Both the position numbers and the translations under genes were made by a program. Below the pieces are notes generated by a model. The model was not told the DNA's origin, did no database searches, and saw nothing but the letters and a program-made list of their open reading frames with translations. Below, piece by piece: positions 47,694-58,549 of a DNA stretch of 64,000 nucleotides. The DNA is from Sinonovacula constricta (taxonomy: Eukaryota > Mollusca > Bivalvia > Cardiida > Solecurtidae): NCBI GenBank assembly GCA_007844125.1, contig CM017558.1, positions 30,257,304-30,321,303 of the forward strand. Direction: 5' to 3'. Numbering within the stretch: the first letter of the stretch is position 1; the number at the start of each line of letters is the position of its first letter.

Positions 47694-48971
47694 CATATTT
47701 GCTGGTTAAAACTCATGTTTTCAATCACTTTCGAGTCTCGGCCAATCAAGTACACCACAGTATCGTAAATGCTAATGTCATCGTAATCTAAATCTATCGG
47801 CTTAAATCCTTTTTTGTTTTTTTTCATTTATTGTATCGAGCAACAGAAAAATCGGCGACATTTTCTCTGATTGAAGTGATTCACATCTAATTTGAAACAT
47901 TTCTCAGCTGAAATACGATCGTAAAAGCAGTTTTCAAATGATTAATTTATACTACGATCTCAGCCAATCAGAAACCTTGTTATATAATATATTGGAATTT
48001 CATGTAACCCGGATGTAAACACAATGAATTAATTATGTCGAGACAAAGAAAAACGGCGATGTGCCTTACTGTTAGCTTTAAAATTCCTACTTATACGCAT
48101 ATGTATCGGCGGATATGTGGAATTACCTACGTCAGATCCAATAATTATATGATAATTGCAGATATCAGTATCAAATATGAAGTTTAAGAGTGTTATTTTC
48201 TCAAACTACCGGTAAATCGCAACTTTAAATCAAAGATGGCCGACTGTTTTAAAGTTACTCATTATATAAAATATTATATAAAGCAGTGTTATTTACGTTA
48301 TAAACATAAAAAAAAAAAACTTGATGAGGTCAATATTCTTCACTTTAATAATTTGAACTGTGTTAATTTTGATATTGTCAATCTTACATGTTCTTCAGAT
48401 TTCACTCTTTTCTGAAGTATTTCTTCTCATATCGTGTTAAAATTACACGGTTGTGTAAAGCACTTTCTGTGCTTCAAGTATGTGAAAATATCCCTTCAGA
48501 GTACTTCCAAAATGACATGTTTATTGTGTTGTGTATACACCCACCCCCAATATCTTCCACTGACCGGTAATCCACACCAGATGTGTCTCGGCATGAGGGA
48601 CAGATAAGACCCCCACCAGGTGTAGGGCTTAACTGGAGAAATGCCTCTAGGGTACAACTGGTCAATTAGCTGTAGGGCACAATGAGTTAACAGATTAATC
48701 TAGTTATTAAAAGTAGAGGTTCAAAAAATATGTTGTTGTGAGTTTTATGTCCTAGATTTTAATTAAAGTTTATTTTCACTAATCATACAGCTAAACAATT
48801 ACGGACGACAATTGCTTATGTTGGAGGAGATTATAATTATGTAAAATCCAATTTATAATAAATAAATAATATTTTATTAAGCTAATTATTTTCATATTAT
48901 CTATCAGAAAGGAGATAACATGTGCATTCTCATTTAAATATTTTGTTTTCTTTTATCTGCATATACTACAG
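47694..48971 (+). other. Intron, no supported feature
   Basis: AT-rich, with an A9 run near 48309. No gene seen. Confidence 0.5.
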
Positions 48972-49112
48972 GCTGTGTAGTAGGATTGTATGGACCCAAC
49001 TGTTCTCATATGTGTAGCGAACACTGTTTCACCGCTCGTGTGTGTTACCCATCTGACGGTCGATGTGAAAACGGTTGTGAATCGGGATGGAAAGGCGAGA
49101 AATGTGACGAAC
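48972..49112 (+). CDS. EGF-like module 6 exon
   Basis: 141 bases, acceptor tctgcatatactacAG, donor C|GTAAGA, phase 1. It reads GCVVGLYGPNCSHMC, SEHCFTARVC, YPSDGRCENGC, ESGWKGEKCDE, with eight cysteines. It is less similar to modules 4, 5 and 8 (WKG instead of WMG, SDGRC), so it belongs to an older sub-type along with modules 3 and 9. Confidence 0.88.
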
Positions 49113-49920
49113 GTAAGATAAAACTTGATGTTTTTCTAGCATGATTTTACTTTCAGAATGCAGTTCCTATGCTGTATTTAATAACAACTCGTGCAACAAA
49201 TGTAACTTTAATGTGACACAGTTACATTTCATGTTGTGGTTGTAGCTGAATGGAAAAGCGGTACATATGAAAAATCTACGGATTGGCGACTGAACTGGGC
49301 TTTTTTCCGATGTGGTTAATCTTCATGCATATAGTGTCGTTTGTAAGTTTTAATCGGCATAATATATGTGTTAAAGGCAATAAATTATAGACCATTTTTT
49401 CTTTATTTTTGCTATGGTCATAGGTAAAGTAGATTGACATGTTTGTTAAGTTGGATTGAAGTCAGTTTGTGTTACAAAGGTTGGCATTTACTCTTATTAA
49501 CATATGTCATAGTTTGAGACGTTATTCTTTAAGTCGTGCCATGCTGTTCGAACGGTTTTTGAGACGAACCATAATTATGTATAACATTTGTTATACTTAA
49601 AGTAAGCTGGCGTGGCCATAGCATCTCGTAAAGGGGCAAGTGGTTCATCGACATGTACTTGCTTTGGTTTTAGTACTACGAATGGATTGGAGCTTTTCAA
49701 TTTGGGACTATGGCATTGCATTTAAAAATATTAATATACTATTTATTTGTTCTAGATAGGCATTACTTAAACCAATTTCCAGCTGTCTAAATTTCATAAG
49801 TCGAAGCGACGATGAACATGTATTGTTCAATCTGTATGAGATTACGAAAGCAAAGCATGCAGAAGTAGTCATTGCTTTTATGCTGGCCTATCTACGTTTT
49901 TCTGCTACGACTAATACTAT
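49113..49920 (+). other. Intron, no supported feature
   Basis: AT-rich sequence before the SINE and BEL/Pao relic. Confidence 0.5.
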
Positions 49921-49924
49921 TTGG

Positions 49925-50130
49925 AGCTAAATAGTTCATTGGAAGGACGCACGACTTCGGATCACGGGGTTAGTGGTTCGAACACCGGTCAGGTCGCCGA
50001 TAGTTTCATTTAGCAAGAAATTTACCTCAAATTGTTCTACATAAACCACTTGTTTAAAGGGGTACATATGAGGTCATTCGGGTTAATAATATGCTTTACC
50101 GGTGGCATGTGTCGGCTGCCATAGTACGGG
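49925..50130 (+). mobile_element. tRNA-headed SINE, second family
   Basis: An A-box match (tagttcattgg, 49932-49942) and a B-box match (ggttcgaacac, 49975-49985) are 32 bp apart, as in tRNA-derived Pol III promoters. The body continues with ggtcaggtcgccgat and acctcaaattgttctac. There is no full cloverleaf, so I do not call a tRNA gene. Confidence 0.6.
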
Positions 50131-50155
50131 ATTGACGAATATACTCGATGACCAG

Positions 50156-50338
50156 TGTCATGAAATACAGCGTTACGCATCTTTTGGCCGTTGACACGTT
50201 ACACCGGAAATAAGACGTGACGTCATTGTTGAATCTGGTATTGTAGTTGCCATGTATTTTTCGGTTACAGCAAATTAAAAGGTCGAACCTGGAACTACTC
50301 CTTGGTTTACTTTATCCACCTTACAACAATTTCTAACA
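50156..50338 (+). repeat. BEL/Pao LTR, copy 1 (+ orientation)
   Basis: 183 bp from TGTCATGAAATACAG to TTCTAACA (TG...CA ends). It is followed by tttt and agtgccatgac, a decayed 12-nt primer-binding site (compare tggtgccatgacc next to copy 2). It matches copies 2 and 3 in inverted orientation across its full length. Confidence 0.8.
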
Positions 50339-52396
50339 TTTTAGTGCCATGACTGAAAGAAAAAATAATCTAAAAAAACTAACATCAATGCGGGCCGCAT
50401 ACAAGCAGTGATTTCGCGTCTTTTGGAGAAATTGGACTACTCAAAAACAAACAACGCGTCGATGAAATTTAGAACCATATTTTCAACGCTGGAAAAAACG
50501 ATATCTTTATTGGAGTGTCTTAATGAAAGATCATTGTACAAACTGGCGTGGAGCACATGGAAGAAGACATAATTTCGACCGAGGAATATGCGTTTAACTT
50601 GTATATACAGCTTGACCGTTCACGAAACTACAGAGGCGAGATGTCTGCTCTCTCTCAACCGATCACCGTTTAACAGCTGCCGGAAACGGCCAGAATTACT
50701 AAGCCATCGATCCCGCTGACAGAAAAGCAACAACAGCCGCAACATGCAGTAAGTATCCCGTTTTCTTTTGCTACCGGAAGCCATGCAGCACCTGCTATTG
50801 TTGGATTTGCTCTGACGAATGCAAATTACGCCCGAGCATTAGAGTTTTTGAAAGAAACAGATATGGCCTAGAACACACAATTAGCCATGCTACAATGCAA
50901 GCTTTGTTACAAATTCCCTCGTCGAGAAATTCACTTCATAGTCTAAGGAACGTTCATGATAGAATGGAGACTTAGCTCCAGGGACTAGAATTTATCGACC
51001 AGGATCAGGACACATTGGTAGTCTTCTCGTTCCGATATTAATAGACAAACATCCGACGAAAGTACAACGGAACCTAGCAAGTCATCACGGAAATAACAGC
51101 TGGAGGTTGTACGATCTGCGCGAAGCTCTATGTCTGTCGAGAAATCGATATCCTAGAAGCCAGAGGACCGACAAGTGGACCAGTATCGGATGACGACCAT
51201 ATGATTACAGCCGATTTTTACACTGGTACAAGGCACAAACCCAGACGACAGGCAAACGATATACAGTACAGGGAAGTGAAGTGTGCGCTTTGCGATATGT
51301 CCTATCTTTCCACTGCATGAAAAACGAGGACGCCACCTACCGGAAAGAAGTCGCAAATAGCCGTACATTGTGGTACAATAGCCTTGGGAAACACCGCGTG
51401 ACCAACTATTCATCCCGACGTAGATGCCAAACATGTAGCAAAAGGCATTATGCAAGTATTTGTCAAAAAAAACACAAGCGGACAACATCCACCTCCGACG
51501 GAACCAGAAGTATCACACCCACGACCGGAAACTGTTGCTTTGCACTCATTTTCCAAACAGACGTCATGCACCGTTCTACTGAAAACTGCTTTAGCGACTG
51601 TTCGTTCGGTAGAGTAGATGCAGGCACTGAGCCTACCGTTTTTTAAGACGAAGGATCCCAAAGGTCATTTATTACGACAAACTTGCCGACGAACATGGTC
51701 TGAGACGAGCTGGAACGGAGACGATAACAACAAACAACATGCAAACAGGCGCAAACAGTGAGACATTTAGACACGGCTAGCATTTATACAGTCACGGAGC
51801 AAATTAGAAATGTACCATTGAATGTACGTGTAGTACCCATGATATCACAAACTTTACCAAATCTACAAATTCCAGAAGTAAACAAGCTCCTGCATTTCGA
51901 ACGACTCAATCTCGCGCATCCAGTGTCAGTTCATCGGACATTGGACATTTCCCTATTGATAGGCGCAGATCACTACTGGGACATAATGGAGGACGAAGTT
52001 ATCAGAGGAAAGGGACATACAACGGTAAAGTCAAAACTTTGATATCTGTTGTCAGGACCAGTAGCAGGCGTTAACAAAAGAAACCGCATCGGCAACTTTA
52101 TCGTCATAGCTTTCCCTTGACCGACCAGCATCGACATCGAACGTTTCTGCGACCTTCAAACACTGGGCATTCGAGCAGAAGACAGCACGAATCCGACATC
52201 CGGACATTGCAACAATATAAACAAACGTCGATTTGTCATGATGGTGAGAAATACTAGACAAGTTACCATGGAAACAGGACCATCCAACCCTTCCGTCAAA
52301 TTATGAGTAACCCTGATGAGGACACTTAACACAATCAAGCGACTGAGTACCCAAAGGGAAATGCCTCTATTACTAAAAGTAGTAAACCAGCGACAA
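50339..52396 (+). pseudogene. BEL/Pao gag-protease-pol remnant
   Basis: ATG at 50349 (MTERKNNLKKLTSMRAAYKQ). Gag follows with LLVPILIDKHP-like and WRLYDLREAL, then a CQTCSKRHYASIC zinc-knuckle (near 51425), then the aspartic protease block DEGSQRSFIT (51647). Next comes the BEL hallmark LNLAHPVS ... DISLLIGADHYWDIMEDEVI (51905-52000), with GKGHTTVKSKL and LLSGPVAG. The N-terminal pol text DIERFCDLQTLGI and LNTIKRLSTQREM follows. RT and integrase are absent. Many frameshifts and stops. The + strand reading ends abruptly at about 52396. Confidence 0.8.
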
Positions 52397-52425
52397 CCCA
52401 GGTTCGAATCCTGGTCATGGCACCA
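52397..52425 (+). other. 29-nt tRNA 3'-end sequence (T arm + acceptor + CCA)
   Basis: The + strand reads cccaggttcgaatcctgg, then tcatggcacca: a perfect 5-bp T stem with the TTCGAAT loop, seven acceptor bases, a discriminator A and CCA. On the minus strand it is the primer-binding site of LTR copy 2. No matching D or anticodon arm is upstream, so it is not a tRNA gene. Confidence 0.75.
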
Positions 52426-52430
52426 CAAAA

Positions 52431-52617
52431 TGTAAGAAAATGTCGTAAGGTGGTTGCAGATAAACCAACGCTTCGTTCCAGGTTCGACCTTTAAATGTTC
52501 TGTAACCAAAAATACATGGCAACTACAATAACAGATGCAACATCAATGACGTTACGTTATATATCCGGTGTAACGTGTCAACGTCCAAAAAGGTGCGTAA
52601 CGCTATATTTCATGGCA
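52431..52617 (-). repeat. BEL/Pao LTR, copy 2 (- orientation)
   Basis: 187 bp. Its reverse complement begins TGCCATGAAATATAGCGTTA and ends TTCTTACA, aligning with copy 1 throughout (shared: cgttgacacgttacaccgga, cattg, tgttgccatgtattttt-type text, aaaggtcgaacc). Confidence 0.85.
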
Positions 52618-52900
52618 CGTCCGGCCGCAAAAGGGCAATTATATACCACAATTGTGAACTATGACCTTAATGTGTAATTATACCAAGCAAAATGATAGTT
52701 ATAAGTAAATGATAGCAAATATTATAAAATGCTACTAAAGATTTAGGATGTATGTTAATTATCAATACCAACAATTAATCGCGCAATATGAATTGACAGA
52801 TCATGATTAAATGCAACACAAGTTAAAATGATTTACTAATTCCATGTCCGGCATCATATATGTGATTGATGAGTACATTTCTGTTGTGGCGGGATCAACA
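52618..52900. other. Spacer between LTR copies, no feature
   Basis: AT-rich, no coding or repeat signal seen. Confidence 0.5.
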
Positions 52901-53091
52901 TGTCAAAAATGTCGTTAGGCGGTTCCAGATAAACCAAGGCGTCGTTAAAGGTTCGGGTTTTTTATTTGCTCTAACCGAAAAATACATGGCACCTACAAAA
53001 ACAGATGCAACAACAATGACGTCACGTCGTATTTCCGGTGTAACGTGTCAACGTCCAGAAAAAAAGGGGCGTTACACTATATTTCATGACA
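52901..53091 (-). repeat. BEL/Pao solo LTR, copy 3 (- orientation)
   Basis: 191 bp, same orientation as copy 2. Its reverse complement begins TGTCATGAAATATAGTGTAA and ends with ACATTTTTGACA. No internal region is attached on either side. Flanking 5-mers (caaca and ctgta) do not match, so no target duplication survives. Confidence 0.75.
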
Positions 53092-54131
53092 CTGTAAAGT
53101 CGGCTAAAGGAACAACAGCTTGAACGTAGACTATAACTTGGTATTGCATATTGCCTACCATGTAGGCTTCAATAGTTTTCATACCAGCATAAACAAATCA
53201 CTGTCCATAACTGTGTACTTCATAGTTTCTGAGTTTATGTTGAATCTGATGTTGATCCTGAAGGTGTTATCTGACGGTGACGAATAAATCTTCCTTGTTA
53301 CCACCATTTGATCTCTTTGTATGTTAGAGTATAACTAAGAACTTTCTTTTTGAAACCGGTTTAATTCACGACCACTAAATGTCCTTTACATCGTTTATGT
53401 CTGCTTATAACAGTAAGTAACTGGGCAAGTTCCTATCATATTAATCTTGTGTCTCTGAAACTTTGTATTGGCATTGTTTTTGTTTTGTTTTTACAACTGG
53501 AAATTGGTACTGACCGATTGTAGGGCGTTAATATACATCCAATGTTTCGCAGCATTAAGTTTTGTGAATTAAATTTCCTTGAAGATCATGTCTCTGTCAT
53601 GTTTTGACTTTATTGTGTATAATCTGCCAAAAGTCGTTATATAAAGAATGTTCTTTTTACATTCTTGCGTACGTCAGGATTTGTTTCACCATATTTGGCT
53701 GTGGTCATTTATGATAATAAAGGGTTCAATTTATTACCATTCCGGAGCTGGCTGGTGCATTGCATCAGTACATTTTGCATTATATTGGTAAACGTGTCAT
53801 TACTCTGAGATGTTTTACCTTCATTTACCGTATATTACATGGACAAATGTAAAGGGAAACTTACGACCATCATGAAAATATCGTAATCAGCCGTTTTTGT
53901 ACACATTCAGCATTATAACTTGGGCACAACAATGCACACAAACTCATATATCATCACTTCTAGCCTCTGTTTAAGATTTTTACCTGTTAGTAAAAAACGT
54001 TTAACGTTTAACGTCTATGGAAGATCTGTATGCTTGTATTTTGTCACGCTTTTATGATGATTAAGAAGTGTCTATGGTGCATGCAGTGATAATGCTTTTA
54101 AAGGTACTCACTAGACAATATGTGTTTGCAG
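53092..54131 (+). other. Intron, no supported feature
   Basis: AT-rich. Contains acgtttaacgtttaacgt at 53997-54014. No gene seen. Confidence 0.5.
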
Positions 54132-54266
54132 AATGCAATGATGGAACATATGGTCTAAGCTGTTCAGGAGTGTGTCACTGTGTACACAACGATACGTGTA
54201 ACAAAGTAGATGGACACTGTCTCCGTGGATGTGCTTCTGGATGGAAAGGCAAAGCGTGTGATTCAG
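54132..54266 (+). CDS. EGF-like module 7 exon
   Basis: 135 bases, acceptor acaatatgtgtttgcAG, donor G|GTGTGT, phase 1. It reads QCNDGTYGLSCSGVCHC, VHNDTCNKVDGHC, LRGCASGWKGKACDSG, with eight cysteines and the short VCHC spacing also seen in modules 1 and 2. NDT is a possible N-glycosylation site. Confidence 0.9.
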
Positions 54267-54825
54267 GTGTGTTAGGAATGTAATAAGGCATTTGATACAG
54301 CAAACAAATACATTGTTTGGGATTTGAATTGATCATTAATCGGAGAAAGCAAGCAGGTTTAACGAGCATTGGGAAAAAACATACATAAAAAGAAATTGAT
54401 ATTATTTTCCTTTTCTTGACTCTGTTTATATCACGTTTTGATTTGATTAACGTAATATATGCACATTTTACGAAGCACTAACGTCTTTAATGCATGTGCA
54501 AGTAACATTTACTAGCAGAAAACATAAATAAATATGTGATTAATACTTTTTTCATATTGTTTACCAAGGGAACCGTTTTCTTTCTATGAAATTATCATTT
54601 AGAAAAGGTTAAAGTTGCATTTTACCGTAACGATGTTTCGTAAATTAAGAAAATGATGCCATCATGAAAAACTGAATCAGAAAATCACAACCTGGAAGAC
54701 ATATCTGTATATTCTATAGAAACGTGTTTTGTCAGTGAATTGCCGTAAAGCCTAAACATGTGCCGTCATATTTGTATCATAGTGTATGTCCAGTTTCTGT
54801 TAGAAATGATTTTACCGAATTTCAG
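54267..54825 (+). other. Intron, no supported feature
   Basis: AT-rich. Confidence 0.5.
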
Positions 54826-54966
54826 AGTGCGCTCTTGGTAAATACGGTCTAGATTGTTCACAAATTTGTTCCGACCACTGTTTGAAAAATGTTACGTGTG
54901 ACAAGGTTCGGGGACACTGTCCTCATGGATGTGCTGCTGGATGGATGGGCTACAAGTGTGATAAAG
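54826..54966 (+). CDS. EGF-like module 8 exon
   Basis: 141 bases, acceptor gattttaccgaatttcAG, donor G|GTAAAA, phase 1. It reads ECALGKYGLDCSQIC, SDHCLKNVTC, DKVRGHCPHGC, AAGWMGYKCDKG, with eight cysteines. It belongs to the WMG sub-type with modules 4, 5 and 10. NVT is a glycosylation sequon. Confidence 0.9.
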
Positions 54967-55193
54967 GTAAAATCAATTTAAGCTTTGATCTAGGCAAGAC
55001 TTTTTACGATATACACAAACAAAATTACAAGGTTGAAATTTGTATTACTGTTTTAACTAGTAGCGTGGGCCCGAGTAAGCATCAATGCAATGCTATCCCC
55101 CTTTCCTGTCCTAAAATACATTTGTCGAGGATCTTCCTAAGTAGTAGTATCTCAATGTCACCTATATGAAAATAAAGTGACGATGATATATAT

Positions 55194-55990
<797 letters not shown>

Positions 55991-56131
55991 AATGCTCTGA
56001 CGGCGCATTCGGACCGGACTGTTCTAAATCATGCAGCACGAATTGTTTGGGTAGTGGACAATGTGAGAAGGAGAACGGCCAATGCAGAAATGGGTGTAAA
56101 CCTGGATGGAAAGGCGATCAGTGTCGTTCAG
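55991..56131 (+). CDS. EGF-like module 9 exon
   Basis: 141 bases, acceptor ttttatctacatgtAG, donor G|GTAAAC, phase 1. It reads ECSDGAFGPDCSKSC, STNCLGSGQC, EKENGQCRNGC, KPGWKGDQCRSG, with eight cysteines. WKG sub-type. The intron to module 10 is only 304 bp and purine-rich (GAT/GAG repeats), the shortest in the array. Confidence 0.9.
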
Positions 56132-56435
56132 GTAAACAAACTGATGACGATGACATTAATGATGATGATGAGAAAGAGGAGTAGGAACAGAGAAAATGGG
56201 GACATTATTTTTTATGGTACTAAGGAGAAGAGAAAAGTGTGGTGGTGAATAGGGAGATAAAAATGACAATGATGAGGAGGAGGATGATAAGAAAGAGGTG
56301 GAAAATGTTGAGGACGATATTATGGATTTCATTGAGAGACTTATTATACAAATATGAGAATGATATGGATGGTCAGACATAATAATGTTTCACCTTTTTC
56401 TGAAGATGAAGAGAGTAAATTGTGATTCATTCCAG
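56132..56435 (+). other. Short purine-rich intron
   Basis: Contains degenerate gatgatgatga and gaggaggaggatgat tracts. It could have intronic splicing-enhancer character; no gene. The minus-strand Ser-rich 74-codon frame is an artefact of these tracts. Confidence 0.6.
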
Positions 56436-56576
56436 TTTGCACGGATAGAATGTACGGTCATAAATGTAAGAAACACTGCAGCGGTCACTGTCTGAACCAC
56501 GCTGTCTGTGATAATGTAGATGGACACTGTCCCCCAGGATGTGCTGCTGGATGGATGGGCGACAAATGTGATACAG
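56436..56576 (+). CDS. EGF-like module 10 exon
   Basis: 141 bases, acceptor ttgtgattcattccAG, donor G|GTTCGT, phase 1. It reads VCTDRMYGHKCKKHC, SGHCLNHAVC, DNVDGHCPPGC, AAGWMGDKCDTG, with eight cysteines. The donor GTTCGT is off consensus (T at +3), so splicing from it may be inefficient. Confidence 0.88.
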
Positions 56577-57094
56577 GTTCGTGTACATAATAACTATCTT
56601 TGTATGCCAGTCTGTTGTATGCCAATTTATCATATCACCTTTTTCCCTTTGTTTACCTTCAGTAAGATATGACATCTCGCATCGGACTTTGCAGTTTCTA
56701 TCTATCTAGGCACTACTTGATTTCGGTGTATCCAACGAGCGTTTGTATTCACATGAAGTACATTCTCTTTCACGGGAATTTACGAAAGCCTCCGATCGTT
56801 CCCGAGTCACTCCATCTTAAGCGTGACAATTAATGATGTTCATATACAAAGTTACTGCCTCTCAGAAGACATCACAGAACGGACATAACAGATTTAAGAT
56901 TTTTTCTTGTTTCCAGCGCGACAAAAATGTTCTACGTTTTCCCATGATTGGATGCGAAATGCAACACTAAATGAACGTTGTCACCTTTATAAAAAGAAAA
57001 AAAAGGAAAAAGAAACACTGTTTAAACTATACACCGACGTTATTTATTTTGACAGATTTCTTAACTTGTCTTATTAATAAAATACACATTTAAG
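56577..57094 (+). other. Intron, no supported feature
   Basis: AT-rich. Contains aaaagaaaaaaaaggaaaaa at 56992-57011. Confidence 0.5.
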
Positions 57095-57232
57095 CATGCC
57101 CACAATGGACGTTTGGAACCAACTGCTCCGAGAAATGCGGTCATTGTTTGAATGGCGAAGTTTGTAACTTTGTGAATGGACAGTGTTCCAGTGGGTGCGG
57201 AGCGGGATGGACTGGTGCAGTGTGCAAAACAG
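57095..57232 (+). CDS. EGF-like module 11 exon
   Basis: 138 bases, acceptor aaaatacacatttaAG (weak, A-rich), donor G|GTACTA, phase 1. It reads ACPQWTFGTNCSEKC, GHCLNGEVC, NFVNGQCSSGC, GAGWTGAVCKTG, with eight cysteines. One residue shorter between C3 and C4 than most modules. Confidence 0.88.
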
Positions 57233-58549
57233 GTACTATGGCTAAAAATTGTGTAGGTTTCTACGAATACAGTTCGTTGTAAACATAATTACTATAAGCT
57301 TATTAATCATTATTAAATTAATATAATTCCTGCACTTAAAGTGTTGGATAATATCCATTTTAATTATAATGCTATAATGTATTATGTAACACATCAGTAA
57401 AAATATTAAATACTTAAGACTTCAAAATACTAAACATCTTAGATGGCTATTAAGAAAGTCGGGCACTTAAAGCCACCCATTAGTTCGAAATCATCGAAAT
57501 AAATAAATAAAAAAGTAGATAAAAAACTATTAAATGCGAAAATATAGCTCTCCATTTGAAGATGTTCAAATTTTGAGCATAGTAGAACGTAAATTAGATC
57601 ATGATTGCGATCGATATAAATCCCACTATTTGTTTGTGGTGGAAGTCTTCCGACATTGTACGAATCATAATCGCGTAAAATCGACGAACTCGTAAAAATC
57701 TCGATATTCTTGTCTTCTTGTATGACAAGATGTTTTGTTGGTACACTATTTTTACAGACATGCCCTAGTGTTGCTAGTTTTGTCCCCCTATGATAGGCTT
57801 TTTACTCCCTCTTAACAAAAAATAAAAAGGGCATATTTTTACAGAAGAAGTAGAGCAAAGTAGCAAATTAAAAAATAAAAAAATAAAAATAGGACTAAAT
57901 AAGGAATTGTTTACTAGTTTCATTTGGAAATACCGATATACCTTATGTTATTGTCATTATGTTGATTACCATAATCCATTGTTCTGTCCATGCTTGAAAG
58001 GCAGGCAACTCTGACCAATATGTCTGACTTGCCAAGAGACCATGTTGCTTTATATGATGGACATCCAAAGGTGTACCGACTAGCACATCTTTACTGCTAT
58101 TCACAAGAAATGGAGAAACTGAAACTGCAACTATTTAAATATTCTGAGTTTCATGTTACAGTATCTTTTCTGAAAACCAAAAGTAGGAACAATAGGGCTA
58201 ATTCTGAAAAACTGGAAAACTAGGTTTAAGTTGAAAAAGTAGGAACAAACTAGGAAAAGTAGGGACCAGTAGAAAGCCTGCATAACGAGAGCATTACTTA
58301 TAATGATGGTGACCAACTACCACATTTTCGAAGACTTTGTCATGACATGTTTTATGATGGAACCAGGAGCCAACCGGGCTGATGGTTTATAAAACTACGA
58401 TACCAACTATACAAATGTTTCTAAATAGAAATAGCCGCAGCCTGCAGGCTGCATCAAAATATTGCCAAGTCAAAGATTTACATCAGACAAACAGAACCGC
58501 ACATGGGTAAATATCAACACTTAGGTATTTAAATTGTTGTCTCACTATC
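57233..58549 (+). other. Intron, no supported feature
   Basis: AT-rich. The 77-codon frame at 57990 has no domain or splice support. Two short aaaagtaggaac repeats occur at about 58180-58260. Confidence 0.45.

Noticed and set aside
47579..47791. 70-codon frame in the GC-rich patch
   Set aside because: Coincides with the inverted-repeat patch; composition explains the openness.
52310..52425. tRNA gene on the + strand
   Set aside because: The T arm and CCA-bearing acceptor strand are perfect, but the matching 5' acceptor strand and other arms are absent and BEL/Pao pol reads up to its edge. CCA is not normally gene-encoded in animals.
51153..52509. Minus-strand frames opposite the BEL/Pao relic
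   Set aside because: Shadow frames of degraded + strand gag-pol.
57990..58223. 77-codon + strand frame (MLERQATLTNMSDLP)
   Set aside because: No domain, and no acceptor/donor in the gene's phase; inside an intron.
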